A stretch of DNA of 64,000 nucleotides from JADLDB01 sp040755835. GTDB lineage: Bacteria > Myxococcota > Myxococcia > Myxococcales > Myxococcaceae. The stretch covers positions 1-64,000 of the forward strand of contig JBFMAB010000013.1 of assembly GCA_040755835.1 (NCBI GenBank), written 5' to 3'. Below, one piece after another: positions 20,430 through 29,489 of the stretch. Both the position numbers and the translations under genes were made by a program. Every line of letters begins with the position of its first letter. The stretch's first letter is position 1. The notes under the pieces are model-generated. The model saw nothing but the letters and a program-made list of their open reading frames with translations, did no database searches and was not told where the DNA came from.

Positions 20430-23400
20430 TCAGTGCTTCTCCTTGTTCGTCACGTGCACCGCGGCGAGCTGCTCGTAGACGGTGCGGCGGCGCGCTGAGA
20501 ACTCTTCGGCCGAGGCGACCAGCGCTTCGTATCGCTTCGGATCCCGCAGCGCGACCATGCGGAACCGGCCTTCGTTCTTCATGTAGTCGCGGGCCTTGAT
20601 CTTCGGGCCCGGCGCGTCGAGCTGCAGCGGCGCGTCGCCGGTGGCGATGCGGCGCGGGTCGAACCGGTACATCGGCCACACGCCCGAGTCGACGGCCAGC
20701 TTCTGCTGCTCGGCGCCGCGCTCCAGGTCGTACCCGTGGGCGATGCAGTGGCTGTACGCGATGATCAGCGACGGCCCCGGGTACGCCTCGGCCTCGCGGA
20801 AGGCCTTCAGCGTCTGCGCGTCCTTCGCGCCCATGGCCACCGAGGCCACGTAGACGTTGCCGTAGCTCATCGCGAGCAGGCCCAGGTCCTTCTTGCCGAT
20901 CGACTTGCCCGCCGCGGCGAACTTGGCCGCCGCGCCGATGGGCGTCGCCTTCGAGGCCTGGCCACCGGTGTTCGAGTACACCTCGGTGTCCAGCACCAGC
21001 ACATTGACGTTGGCGCCCGAAGCCAGCACGTGGTCGAGGCCGCCGTAGCCGATGTCATAGGCCCAGCCGTCGCCGCCGATGATCCACACCGACTTCTTCA
21101 CCAGCGCGTCGGCGATGCTGAGCAGCTTCCTCGCCTCGGGCTCCTTCATGGCCGAGAGCTTCTGCTTGAGTACCTTCACCCGCTCACGCTGGGCGGCGAT
21201 GCCCGCCTCGTCGTCCTGGTTGGCGCCCAGCAGGTCCTTGACGAAGTCTTCGCCCAGCGGGCCGGCGAGTTGCCGCACCAGCGCCTGCGCCAGCTGCTCC
21301 TGCGCTTCGACGGCCAGCCGCATCCCCAGTCCGAACTCCGCGTTGTCCTCGAACAGGGAGTTGGCCCACGCGGGGCCGCGGCCGTCCTTGTTCTTCGACC
21401 ACGGCGTGGTGGGCAGGTTGCCGCCGTAGATCGACGTGCAGCCGGTGGCGTTCGCCACCAGCATGCGGTCGCCGAACAGCTGGGTGAGGAGCTTCAGGTA
21501 GGGCGTCTCACCGCAGCCCGAGCACGCGCCCGAGAACTCGAACAGCGGCTCGAGGAACTGCGACGCCTTGAGCTCGGGGCCCACGGTGGCGCGATCGACG
21601 TACGGAAGCTGCGTGAAGAAGCGCCAATTCTCACGCTCGGCGTCGCGGATCGGCTCGACCGGCGTCATGTCGATGGCCTTGTGCCGCGGGTTCCCCTTGT
21701 CGCGCGCGGGGCAGACCGCCACGCACAGCCCGCAGCCGGTGCAGTCATCCGGCGCGACCTGCAGCGCGTACTTCCAGCCCGCGCCCGACGGCGCGTTGCC
21801 GAAGTCCTTCGCCTTGAAGTCCGTGGTGATGAAGTGCTTCGGGGCGCCTTCCAACGCGCGCGGGTCGGCCAGCTGCGTGCGGATCGCCGCGTGCGGGCAG
21901 ATGAGCGAGCACTTGTTGCATTGGATGCAGATGCCCGGGTCCCACTTCGGAATCTCCAGCGCGATCGACCGCTTCTCCCACTGCGTCGTGCCCGTCGGCC
22001 ACGTGCCGTCGACGGGGAAGGCGCTGACCGGCAGGAGATCGCCCTTGCCGGCCATCATCATGGCGGTGACGCGCTGCACGAAGTCCGGGGCCTCCTTCGG
22101 CACCACCGGCGGGCGGGGCCGGGCGCCGTTCATCGTCGCGGGCACCGTCGCCTCGTGCAGATTCGCCAGCGCCGCGTCGATGGCCGCGAAGTTGCGCTTC
22201 ACCACCTCGCTGCCGCGCTTGCCGTAGGTCTTCTCGACGGCGTGGCGAATGTGCTCGAGCGCCTCGTCCATCGGCAGCACGCCCGACAGCTTGAAGAAGC
22301 ACACCTGCATCACCGCGCTGATGTAGCGGTCGAGGCCGACTTCCCGCGCCACCTTGAAGGCGTCGATGACGTAGAACTTGAGCTTCTTCTGGAGCACCTG
22401 CTCCTGCACCTCGCGGGGCAGGTGCTTGAAGGCCTCGTCGGGCGCGTGGTGCGTGTTGAGCAGGAAGGTGGCGCCCGGCGCCGCGCTGGCCAGCACGTCG
22501 TGGCGCTCGAGCAAGGGCGCGTAGTGGCACGCCACGAAGCTCGCCGACTTCACCAGGTACGTGCTGCGGATTGGCCGCGGCCCGAAGCGCAGGTGCGACA
22601 CGGTGATCGCGCCGGATTTCTTGGAGTCGTAGACGAAGAAGCCCTGGGCGTACCGCTCGGCCTCCTGGCCGATGATCTTGATCGTCTGCTTGTTCGAGCC
22701 GACGGTGCCGTCGCTGCCGAGGCCGTACAGCACCGCGCGCACCACGTCGGGGGCCTCCGTCTCGAACGAGTCGTCGTAGTCCAACGACGTCTTCGTCACG
22801 TCGTCGTTGATGCCGACGGTGAAGTGGTTCTTCGGCTGCGGCTTCTTCAACTCGTCGAAGACGGCCTTCACCATCGCCGGGGTGAACTCCTTGGACGACA
22901 GGCCGTAGCGTCCCCCCACGACGCGCGCGGTGCGCCCCGTCTCGGCGAAGGCGGTCACCACGTCCTGGTACAGCGGCTCGCCCAGCGCGCCGGGCTCCTT
23001 GGTGCGGTCCAGCGCGGCGACCGACTGCACGCTCGCCGGCAGCGCAGCGACGAACGCCTTCAAGTCGAACGGCCGGAACAGGCGAACGACGACGACGCCC
23101 ACCTTCTCGCCCGCGGCGACCAGGTGGTCCACCGTCTCGCGGACCGCCTCGCTGCCCGATCCCATCAGCACGATGACGCGCTCGGCGTCGGGCGCGCCCG
23201 CGTACTCGTACAGCTTGTAGGCGCGGCCAGTCAGCTTCGCGAAGCGATCCATCGCCGCCTGCACGTGGCCGGGGACCGCCGCGTAGAAGCCATTGCACGC
23301 CTCGCGCGCCTGGAAGAAGACGTCGGGGTTCTGCGCGGTGCCGCGCAGCACGGGCGTGTCGGGCGTCAGCTTGCGCTCCCGCACCTTGACGATGTCTTCC

Positions 23401-23990
23401 TCGTCGATCACCCCACGCAGCGTGTCGTCGGGCAGCGCGACGATGCGGCTCACCTCGTGCGAGGTGCGGAAGCCATCGAAGAAGTGGAGAAAGGGCACCC
23501 GCGACTTCAGCGTCGCCGCGTGGGCGATGGCCGCGAAGTCCTGCGACTCCTGCACGTTGCTCGAGCACAGCAGCGCGAAGCCGGTGGTCCGCGCCATCAT
23601 CACGTCGGAGTGGTCGCAGAAGATGGAGAGCGCGTGGGTGGCCACCGTGCGCGCCGCGACGTGCAGCACGAAGGGCGTCAGCTCGCCGGCGATCTTCAGC
23701 ATGTCCGGCAGCATCAACAGCAGGCCCTGCGACGCGGTGAAGGTCGTCGTCAGCGCGCCCGCCTGCAGCGAGCCGTGCACCGCCCCGGCGGCGCCGGCCT
23801 CGGACTGCATCTCCACGATGCGGGGCACCTGGCCCCAGAGGTTCACCTTCCCGTTGGCCGACCACTCGTCCGACAGCTCGCCCATGGGACTCGCCGGCGT
23901 GATGGGGTAGATGGCGATGACTTCACTGAGGCGATGGGCGACCGATGCGGCCGCCTCGTTTCCGTCGACCGTCACAAAGCGCGATGACAT
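20430..23990 (-). CDS. nifJ: Pyruvate:ferredoxin (flavodoxin) oxidoreductase
   Basis: A 1186-residue single-chain enzyme that converts pyruvate and CoA to acetyl-CoA and CO2, reducing ferredoxin or flavodoxin. Domains in order: N-terminal pyrimidine-binding domain ('YPITPASPMGELSDEW'), gamma domain with 'GRYGLSSKEFTPAMVKAVFD', two [4Fe-4S] clusters ('CIQCNKCSLICP' and 'CTGCGLCVAVCP'), then the thiamine diphosphate domain ('GDGWAYDIGYGGLDHVLASG', 'SNTGGQASKATP') with a further Cys pair near 'GACSGCGETPY'. Length is normal. ATG 23990 is preferred over GTG 24002. Its presence indicates an anaerobic or microaerobic branch of metabolism. The dihydroorotate-dehydrogenase-like gene follows one nt later. 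Confidence 0.97.
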   Translation of the reverse strand: MSSRFVTVDGNEAAASVAHRLSEVIAIYPITPASPMGELSDEWSANGKVNLWGQVPRIVEMQSEAGAAGAVHGSLQAGALTTTFTASQGLLLMLPDMLKIAGELTPFVLHVAARTVATHALSIFCDHSDVMMARTTGFALLCSSNVQESQDFAAIAHAATLKSRVPFLHFFDGFRTSHEVSRIVALPDDTLRGVIDEEDIVKVRERKLTPDTPVLRGTAQNPDVFFQAREACNGFYAAVPGHVQAAMDRFAKLTGRAYKLYEYAGAPDAERVIVLMGSGSEAVRETVDHLVAAGEKVGVVVVRLFRPFDLKAFVAALPASVQSVAALDRTKEPGALGEPLYQDVVTAFAETGRTARVVGGRYGLSSKEFTPAMVKAVFDELKKPQPKNHFTVGINDDVTKTSLDYDDSFETEAPDVVRAVLYGLGSDGTVGSNKQTIKIIGQEAERYAQGFFVYDSKKSGAITVSHLRFGPRPIRSTYLVKSASFVACHYAPLLERHDVLASAAPGATFLLNTHHAPDEAFKHLPREVQEQVLQKKLKFYVIDAFKVAREVGLDRYISAVMQVCFFKLSGVLPMDEALEHIRHAVEKTYGKRGSEVVKRNFAAIDAALANLHEATVPATMNGARPRPPVVPKEAPDFVQRVTAMMMAGKGDLLPVSAFPVDGTWPTGTTQWEKRSIALEIPKWDPGICIQCNKCSLICPHAAIRTQLADPRALEGAPKHFITTDFKAKDFGNAPSGAGWKYALQVAPDDCTGCGLCVAVCPARDKGNPRHKAIDMTPVEPIRDAERENWRFFTQLPYVDRATVGPELKASQFLEPLFEFSGACSGCGETPYLKLLTQLFGDRMLVANATGCTSIYGGNLPTTPWSKNKDGRGPAWANSLFEDNAEFGLGMRLAVEAQEQLAQALVRQLAGPLGEDFVKDLLGANQDDEAGIAAQRERVKVLKQKLSAMKEPEARKLLSIADALVKKSVWIIGGDGWAYDIGYGGLDHVLASGANVNVLVLDTEVYSNTGGQASKATPIGAAAKFAAAGKSIGKKDLGLLAMSYGNVYVASVAMGAKDAQTLKAFREAEAYPGPSLIIAYSHCIAHGYDLERGAEQQKLAVDSGVWPMYRFDPRRIATGDAPLQLDAPGPKIKARDYMKNEGRFRMVALRDPKRYEALVASAEEFSARRRTVYEQLAAVHVTNKEKH

Positions 23991-24051
23991 AGGCGACCGC
24001 ACCGGTGCAACCCGGGGACCATCTGGCTCCCGGGCACCTTGGGCCGGGCGG

Positions 24052-24068
24052 CGCGCAGAATCTGCGCG
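24052..24068 (-). terminator. Palindrome after glycogen phosphorylase gene
   Basis: CGCGCAGA at 24052-24059 is complementary to TCTGCGCG at 24061-24068, 20 nt beyond the glgP stop codon. It can fold as a six-base-pair stem with a five-base loop. There is no T-tract, so termination is only suggested by position. Confidence 0.35.
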
Positions 24069-24087
24069 TGCTCCCCGATGGGCGCGC

Positions 24088-26562
24088 CTACTGCGCGTCT
24101 TCGGGTGGGACGGGGGTGATGCCCCAGATGTCCCTCGCGTACTCGCGAATGGTGCGATCCGACGAGAAGAAGCCCATTCTCGCGACGTTGATGATCGCCG
24201 AGCGCCACCACCGCCTGGGATCGCCGTACGCTTTCCCGGCCTCGCCCTGGATGCGCGCGTAGGCGTCGAAGTCGGCCAGCACGAGGTAGCGATCCTCGTT
24301 GAGCAGCGAGTCCACCAGCGGCTTGAAGAGGTCCTTGTCCTCTGGAGAGAAGAAGCCCGAGGCGACGAGATCGAGCACCTCGCGAACCGCCGGGTTCGAC
24401 TCGTACACCTGCCGGCCGACGTACCCCGCGCGCCTGTGCTCGGCCACCTCGGCCTCGGTGAGGCCGAAGAGAAAGAAGTTCTCGGGCCCGACGAGCTCGC
24501 GGATCTCCACGTTCGCGCCGTCCAGCGTGCCGACGGTGAGCGCGCCGTTCATCGCGAACTTCATGTTGCCGGTGCCCGACGCTTCCATGCCGGCGGTGCT
24601 GATCTGCTCGGAGATGTCGGCGGCCGGAAAGATTCGCTCGGCCAGCGACACGCGGTAGTTCGGCACGAAGGCCACCTGCAGGCCCGTCCGCGCCGCGTCG
24701 CTGTTCACCACCTCGGCGATGCCGTTGATGAGGCGGATGATCAGCTTCGCCTGCCGGTAGCCGGGCGCCGCCTTCGCGCCGAAGAGGAACGCGCGCGCCT
24801 GCTGCGCCGTGGCCGGGTCGTGCCGCGCCTTCAGCCACAGGTGAATGATGTGCAGCGCGTTGAGCAGCTGGCGCTTGTACTCGTGCAGGCGCTTGATCTG
24901 CACGTCGTAGATCGCGTCGGGGTCGAGGCTCACCCACATCAGCGATCGGAGGTGTTCCGCGAGATCCACCTTGTTGGCGCGCTTCGCGGCGGCGAAGGCG
25001 TCGACGAAGGCCGCGTCGTCCACGTGCTTCTCGAGCTCGCGCAGGCGGTCGAGATCCTTCTCCCAGCCGGCGCCGATGGTGTCGGTGATGAGCGACGCGA
25101 GCCGGGGGTTGCACGACTTCAGCCACCGACGAGGCGTCACCCCGTTCGTCTTGTTGTTGAACCGCGCCGGAAACATCTCGGCGAAGTCCTTGAGCGTGTC
25201 CTCCCTGAGCAGCTTGGAATGCAGCGCCGCCACGCCGTTCACCGAGTGGCTGCCGACGACGGCGAGGTAGGCCATGCGCACCATGCGCTCCCTGCCTTCC
25301 TCGATCAGCGACATGCGCGCCAGCCGCTCGGCGTCGAAGGGCCACTGGATCTGCACCTGCCGCAGGTGGCGCTGGTTGATCTCGTAGATGATCTGCAGGT
25401 GCCGCGGCAGCAGCCGCTCGAAGAGCGACACCGGCCACTTCTCGAGCGCCTCGGGCAGCAGCGTGTGGTTGGTGTAGCCGAACGTGGCCTGGGTCAACGT
25501 CCACGCCTCGTCCCACGGCACGCGCTTCTCGTCGACCAGCACGCGCATCAGCTCGGCGATGGCGATCGCCGGGTGCGTGTCGTTCAACTGGATCGCCACC
25601 TTCTTCGGGAAGCTCACGAAGTCGGCGTGGCTCTTCAGGTACCGTCGCATGATGTCGGCGATGGAGCAGGCGACGAAGAAGTACTCCTGCTTGAGGCGCA
25701 GCTCCTTGCCGGCCTGATTCTGGTCGTTCGGGTACAGCACCTTGGAGATGACTTCCGAGTCATTCTTCTCGACGACGCTGCGCTCGTAGTCGCCGTCGTT
25801 GAAGAGCGCGAAGTCGAACTCGGCGGACGCGCGCGCCTGCCACAGGCGCAGCGTGTTGACGGTGCCGGCGCCGTAGCCCGCGATGGGCGTGTCCCACGGA
25901 ATGCCCATGACCGTCTTGCCGCCCACCCAGCGCGCGTGCGGCCGGCCGTCGGGCAGCACCGAGTGCTCGACGTGACCGTAGAAGCGCACCGGCACCGCGC
26001 GATCCGGGCGCACCAGCTCCCAGGGGTTGCCGAACTTGAGCCACTCGTCGGCGCGCTCCACCTGGTACCCGTTGACGATGTCCTGCGTGAAGATGCCGAA
26101 CTCGTAGCGAATGCCGTAGCCGATCGCCGGCAAGTCCAGCGTGGCGAGGCTGTCGAGGAAACAGGCGGCCAGGCGCCCGAGGCCGCCGTTGCCGAGGCCC
26201 GCGTCCGGCTCCATCTCCAACAGGCTGGTGAGGTCGACGTTGAGCCGCTCGAGCGCCTCCTTCGTCGACTCCCACAGCCCCATGTTGATGAGGTTGTTGC
26301 GGAGCGCGCGGCCCAGCAGGTACTCGGCCGACAGGTAGTACGCGCGCTTGGCGTCGTTCTGGTAGTGGCGCTTGTTCGTGCGCACCCAGCTCGACGCCAG
26401 GCGGTCGCGCACCGCGGTCGCCAGCGCGACGTAACGGTCCCACGCGCCGGCGGCGTCGAAGTTCTTCCCGCGGGTGTACTCGACGTGCTCGATGAACGAG
26501 CGGCCGATGGCCTCGGGCGTGCGCCCCGTGCGAGTGTCGGCGTAGCCGGAGTCGGCGGGCAT
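24088..26562 (-). CDS. glgP: Glycogen/alpha-glucan phosphorylase
   Basis: An 824-residue family GT35 enzyme releasing glucose-1-phosphate from glycogen with pyridoxal phosphate. The cofactor lysine is in 'EASGTGNMKFAMNGALT' at about residue 667. Other conserved segments are 'EMEPDAGLGNGGLGRLAACF', 'KVAIQLNDTHPAIAIAEL', 'TNHTLLPEALEKWP' and 'NKTNGVTPRRWL'. ATG 26562 is chosen because GAGGAG lies about seven nt upstream; the frame is open to ATG codons at 26592 and 26610. Full length, no defect seen. It is transcribed toward nifJ with a 97-nt gap. Confidence 0.96.
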   Translation of the reverse strand: MPADSGYADTRTGRTPEAIGRSFIEHVEYTRGKNFDAAGAWDRYVALATAVRDRLASSWVRTNKRHYQNDAKRAYYLSAEYLLGRALRNNLINMGLWESTKEALERLNVDLTSLLEMEPDAGLGNGGLGRLAACFLDSLATLDLPAIGYGIRYEFGIFTQDIVNGYQVERADEWLKFGNPWELVRPDRAVPVRFYGHVEHSVLPDGRPHARWVGGKTVMGIPWDTPIAGYGAGTVNTLRLWQARASAEFDFALFNDGDYERSVVEKNDSEVISKVLYPNDQNQAGKELRLKQEYFFVACSIADIMRRYLKSHADFVSFPKKVAIQLNDTHPAIAIAELMRVLVDEKRVPWDEAWTLTQATFGYTNHTLLPEALEKWPVSLFERLLPRHLQIIYEINQRHLRQVQIQWPFDAERLARMSLIEEGRERMVRMAYLAVVGSHSVNGVAALHSKLLREDTLKDFAEMFPARFNNKTNGVTPRRWLKSCNPRLASLITDTIGAGWEKDLDRLRELEKHVDDAAFVDAFAAAKRANKVDLAEHLRSLMWVSLDPDAIYDVQIKRLHEYKRQLLNALHIIHLWLKARHDPATAQQARAFLFGAKAAPGYRQAKLIIRLINGIAEVVNSDAARTGLQVAFVPNYRVSLAERIFPAADISEQISTAGMEASGTGNMKFAMNGALTVGTLDGANVEIRELVGPENFFLFGLTEAEVAEHRRAGYVGRQVYESNPAVREVLDLVASGFFSPEDKDLFKPLVDSLLNEDRYLVLADFDAYARIQGEAGKAYGDPRRWWRSAIINVARMGFFSSDRTIREYARDIWGITPVPPEDAQ

Positions 26563-26699
26563 GGTGGCTCCTCGGGGAACGGGGGAATTCATGGCGCCCT
26601 TTTCGTCCATTCAGCGGGCCTCCGCCACGAGGGAATGTGGGCGTGCCACCGCAGCGCGTCATGCCGCGTCACGGCGCTGCAACGGCGGCGAAGGGGCTG

Positions 26700-27845
26700 C
26701 TACTTCGTGCCGGCGGCCGCGACGGGGCTCGCGTTCAGCTTCGTGAGCGCGTCGGCGATGTGCGCCTGGAAGTCGGGCACCAGCTCCCTCGGCAGCGGAT
26801 CCGCGCGCGGGAAGTTCTGGTTGAGCGGGTTCACCCACCGGCCGCCGCGCTTCATGCCGAAGTGCAGGTGCGGGCCGGTGGTGAGCTTCCCGGTGTTGCC
26901 GGACTCGGCGATGACCGTCTTCTGCGCGACCTTCTGGCCGACCTTCACGTTCATCTTCGAGAGGTGGAGGTAGCAGCTCTCGAAGCTCATCGCGTGGCGC
27001 ACACAGACGGTGTTGCCGCCGCCGGACTCGTAGCCCGCGCGCGACACGGTGCCGTCGGCCACGGCCCACACCGGCGTGCCGACAGGCGCGTGGTAGTCCA
27101 CGCCGTTGTGGTTCGAGTAGTAGTTGAGGACGGGGTGGTGTCGGCCACCGAACCTGCTGGTGACGTGGGCGTACTTGAGCGGTGACTTGAGAAACGTCTT
27201 CCGCGCGCTGGAGCCGTCCTCCATGAAGTACGACTCGGTGCCGTCGGGCAGGCGGTAGCGGAAGCTGCGGCGGGTGCCGACGGACGAGCCCACGTACTCG
27301 GCGGCCAGCACGTTGCCGTAGGACAACAGCTTGCCCTTGTGCATCGTCTTCTCGATGACCGCGCGCATGCGGTCGCCCTTTTGGACGTCGCGGTAGAAGT
27401 CGATGTCCCAGGCGAAGACGTCGGACAGCGTCACGGCGATGTCGGGCTTCTCGCCGGCCGCGATGGCCGCGTCCCACACGCTGGTGTCGATGGTCAGCTC
27501 GACGACGTCGACGCGCTGCTCGCGCTCGACCTCCCGCCTCCTGCCGACGTACTTCTCGCCGTGGCGGCGCACCTGCCACTCGGTCAGCAGGCTGCGGCGG
27601 TAGTCGAGCACGTCGAGCTGCCCCCCGCGGAAGACGAGGCGCAGCTGGTCGCCCGGCCGCGCCTTCCTGAAGTCGAACTCCGCGGCCGACAGCGCGCCGT
27701 GCACCGCGTTCACCGTCAGGTCGTCGAGGCCCGCGTCGTACAGGGCCCCGGCGACGGTCTGGTTCTTCTGGAGGCGGCGGTTCTTGACGACAGTGGCGTC
27801 CGTGGCTCCCGACAGGAGCGCGACGAGGGCGACGGCGGTCAGCAT
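26700..27845 (-). CDS. M23-family peptidoglycan endopeptidase
   Basis: A 381-residue secreted metallopeptidase (LytM/gametolysin-like). A hydrophobic start serves as signal peptide. Residues about 30-200 resemble the N-terminal domains of OapA/YebA-type M23 proteins. The catalytic domain has 'HHPVLNYYSNHNGVDYHAP' (zinc HxxxD near residue 245) and 'GPHLHFGMK' (HxH near residue 323), with all zinc ligands present. It should cleave peptide cross-links in the cell wall. It lies between glgP and the spoVR operon on the same strand and is probably transcribed alone. Confidence 0.93.
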   Translation of the reverse strand: MLTAVALVALLSGATDATVVKNRRLQKNQTVAGALYDAGLDDLTVNAVHGALSAAEFDFRKARPGDQLRLVFRGGQLDVLDYRRSLLTEWQVRRHGEKYVGRRREVEREQRVDVVELTIDTSVWDAAIAAGEKPDIAVTLSDVFAWDIDFYRDVQKGDRMRAVIEKTMHKGKLLSYGNVLAAEYVGSSVGTRRSFRYRLPDGTESYFMEDGSSARKTFLKSPLKYAHVTSRFGGRHHPVLNYYSNHNGVDYHAPVGTPVWAVADGTVSRAGYESGGGNTVCVRHAMSFESCYLHLSKMNVKVGQKVAQKTVIAESGNTGKLTTGPHLHFGMKRGGRWVNPLNQNFPRADPLPRELVPDFQAHIADALTKLNASPVAAAGTK

Positions 27846-27872
27846 GAGCTGCGGAAGTGTAGCGGACTGAAG

Positions 27873-27949
27873 CGCCGGGGACAGTTCCCGGCGAGGTTTT
27901 CTCGAGGGACGGGTGTCGTGTCAGTGCAGCCTCGTGGCCGAAAGGCCAC
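27873..27949. repeat. Two small hairpins between the M23 and spoVR genes
   Basis: CGCCGGG (27873-27879) pairs with CCCGGCG (27887-27893), and on the plus strand it is followed by TTTT at 27897-27900. A second perfect stem, GTGGCC-GAAA-GGCCAC, lies at 27934-27949. Both are downstream of the spoVR stop codon on the minus strand and may end that operon or shape the M23 gene leader. Confidence 0.35.
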
Positions 27950-27998
27950 TGTTGGACTCGCGGCGCGTGCTTCATCCGCTGCGGCGCTGTCGAGGCCC

Positions 27999-29486
27999 CT
28001 ACAGCTCGACCTTCTTCTCGCTGAACGTCGTCCCGTCGTGGCGCATCATCATCGACTTGCCGTCGACCTTCGTCACCACCGCGACCGGACGCCGCCACAG
28101 CGCCTGGAGGTTCTTCAAGGTCTCCTTGGCGTAGCCGGGGTCGAGGTCCATGCCGTCGTGTCGGTGGGACAGCACCAGCTCGCCCCTGTTCTCGTAGTTC
28201 GCGTCGACGACGTCGATGACGGGCTGCCCGAAGTTGGTGAGCTGCTGGAGCAGCTTCGCCTTCACCTTCTTGAACTCGCGGGAAGCGATTTCCCACGTGT
28301 TCTTCTTGTCGTTGAAGTTGAACGTGAAGAGTTTCTGTTCGAGGGCGAACTCGGGCGTGAGGAAGGCGTCGATGAAGGTGACGTCGTTGTAGTGCTTGCG
28401 GACCTCGAAGATCTTCTCCCGGCCGCCGCCCAGGTTCTTGTCCCACGCGCGGCGCGCGCGCAGGTCGTCGCACTCGTCCCACTCTTTGCCGAACCGGCCC
28501 TTGTTCCAGCGCTCCTCGATGTCGCGGAACAGCTCGATGCCCAGCTTGTATGGGTTCAGCTTGCCCGGCTGCGTGGCCATCGTGCCGGAGTGGTGATCGG
28601 CGTAGTCGATGATCTCGTGATCCTTGAGCGCCCGCGTCGTCATGATGGTGCTGTGCCAGTAGCTGGCCCAGCCTTCGTTCATGATCTTCGTCTGGCCCTG
28701 GGGCGCGAAGTAATACGCCTCTTCGCGGACGATGGAGAGGATCTCGTGCTCCCAGTCCTCGAGGGGCGCGTGCTCGAGCAGGAAAGCCAGCACGTCGCGC
28801 TGGGGCCGCTCGGGGAACTTCTTCGCGGCTTGCTTCTCGGCCTCGACCTGCTTCCGCTGCTTCTCGAGGAAGTCGGCCGGGTTCATGTACGGCCGCATGT
28901 ACTCCTTCTCGACCTTGAAGCCGGTGGGGACGACGTTCACCTGCTCCTTCTCGACGCGCGGGTCGGGGTTGCGCTTGATGTGCGGCGCGTGCTGGTCGAT
29001 CAGGTTTTCGAGCGACAGGCAGGTGTCGACGAAGTCCTCGACCTTCTCGACGCCGATCTTGTCGACCCACCGGCGGATGCGAGTGGCGTGGTTCGCCATC
29101 TCGTCGACCATCTTCCGGTTCGTGTACTTGAAGGTGAAGTTGTTCTTGAAGAAGTCGTTGTGGCCGTAGACGTGGGCCATCACCAGCTTCTGGTCGACCT
29201 CGGCGTTCGCCTCGAGCAGGTACGCGAAGCAGGGATCGTTGTTGATGACGAGCTCGTAGATCTTCGACAGCCCGTACTCGCTCGACTTTGAAAGCTGCTC
29301 GTACTCCATGCCCCAGCGCCAGTGCGGGTAGCGCGTGGGGAAGCCGCCGTAGGCGGCCACCATGTTCAGCTCGTCGGTGGACAGCACCTCGAAGACGGTC
29401 TCGAAGAAGTCGAGGCCGAAGGACTTCGCGTAGCCCTCGATCTCCTGCTTGAGGTCCTGCAGGCGCGGGGTGAGTGACTTGGGCAT
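27999..29486 (-). CDS. spoVR: SpoVR family protein (YcgB-like)
   Basis: A 495-residue SpoVR-family cytoplasmic protein, full length. Characteristic segments are 'FPTRYPHWRWGMEYEQLSKS', 'YELVINNDPCFAYLLEANA', 'MAHVYGHNDFFKNNFTF', 'WASYWHSTIMTTRAL' and 'NPYKLGIELFRDIEERWNKG'. The family's biochemical role is not firmly known; in Bacillus it affects spore cortex formation, and in enterobacteria it works in the same pathway as YeaG and YeaH. It is the third gene of the operon here, starting three nt after the yeaH-type gene. In a myxobacterium a link to starvation or sporulation is a reasonable inference. Confidence 0.95.
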   Translation of the reverse strand: MPKSLTPRLQDLKQEIEGYAKSFGLDFFETVFEVLSTDELNMVAAYGGFPTRYPHWRWGMEYEQLSKSSEYGLSKIYELVINNDPCFAYLLEANAEVDQKLVMAHVYGHNDFFKNNFTFKYTNRKMVDEMANHATRIRRWVDKIGVEKVEDFVDTCLSLENLIDQHAPHIKRNPDPRVEKEQVNVVPTGFKVEKEYMRPYMNPADFLEKQRKQVEAEKQAAKKFPERPQRDVLAFLLEHAPLEDWEHEILSIVREEAYYFAPQGQTKIMNEGWASYWHSTIMTTRALKDHEIIDYADHHSGTMATQPGKLNPYKLGIELFRDIEERWNKGRFGKEWDECDDLRARRAWDKNLGGGREKIFEVRKHYNDVTFIDAFLTPEFALEQKLFTFNFNDKKNTWEIASREFKKVKAKLLQQLTNFGQPVIDVVDANYENRGELVLSHRHDGMDLDPGYAKETLKNLQALWRRPVAVVTKVDGKSMMMRHDGTTFSEKKVEL

Positions 29487-29489
29487 CGC

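Noticed and set aside
20736..23987. Open frame of more than 1000 codons on the strand opposite the pyruvate:ferredoxin oxidoreductase gene
   Set aside because: Its translation is rich in Arg, His, Val and Leu with no motif, and it mirrors a clearly conserved gene. Such long antisense frames are a side effect of high GC content.
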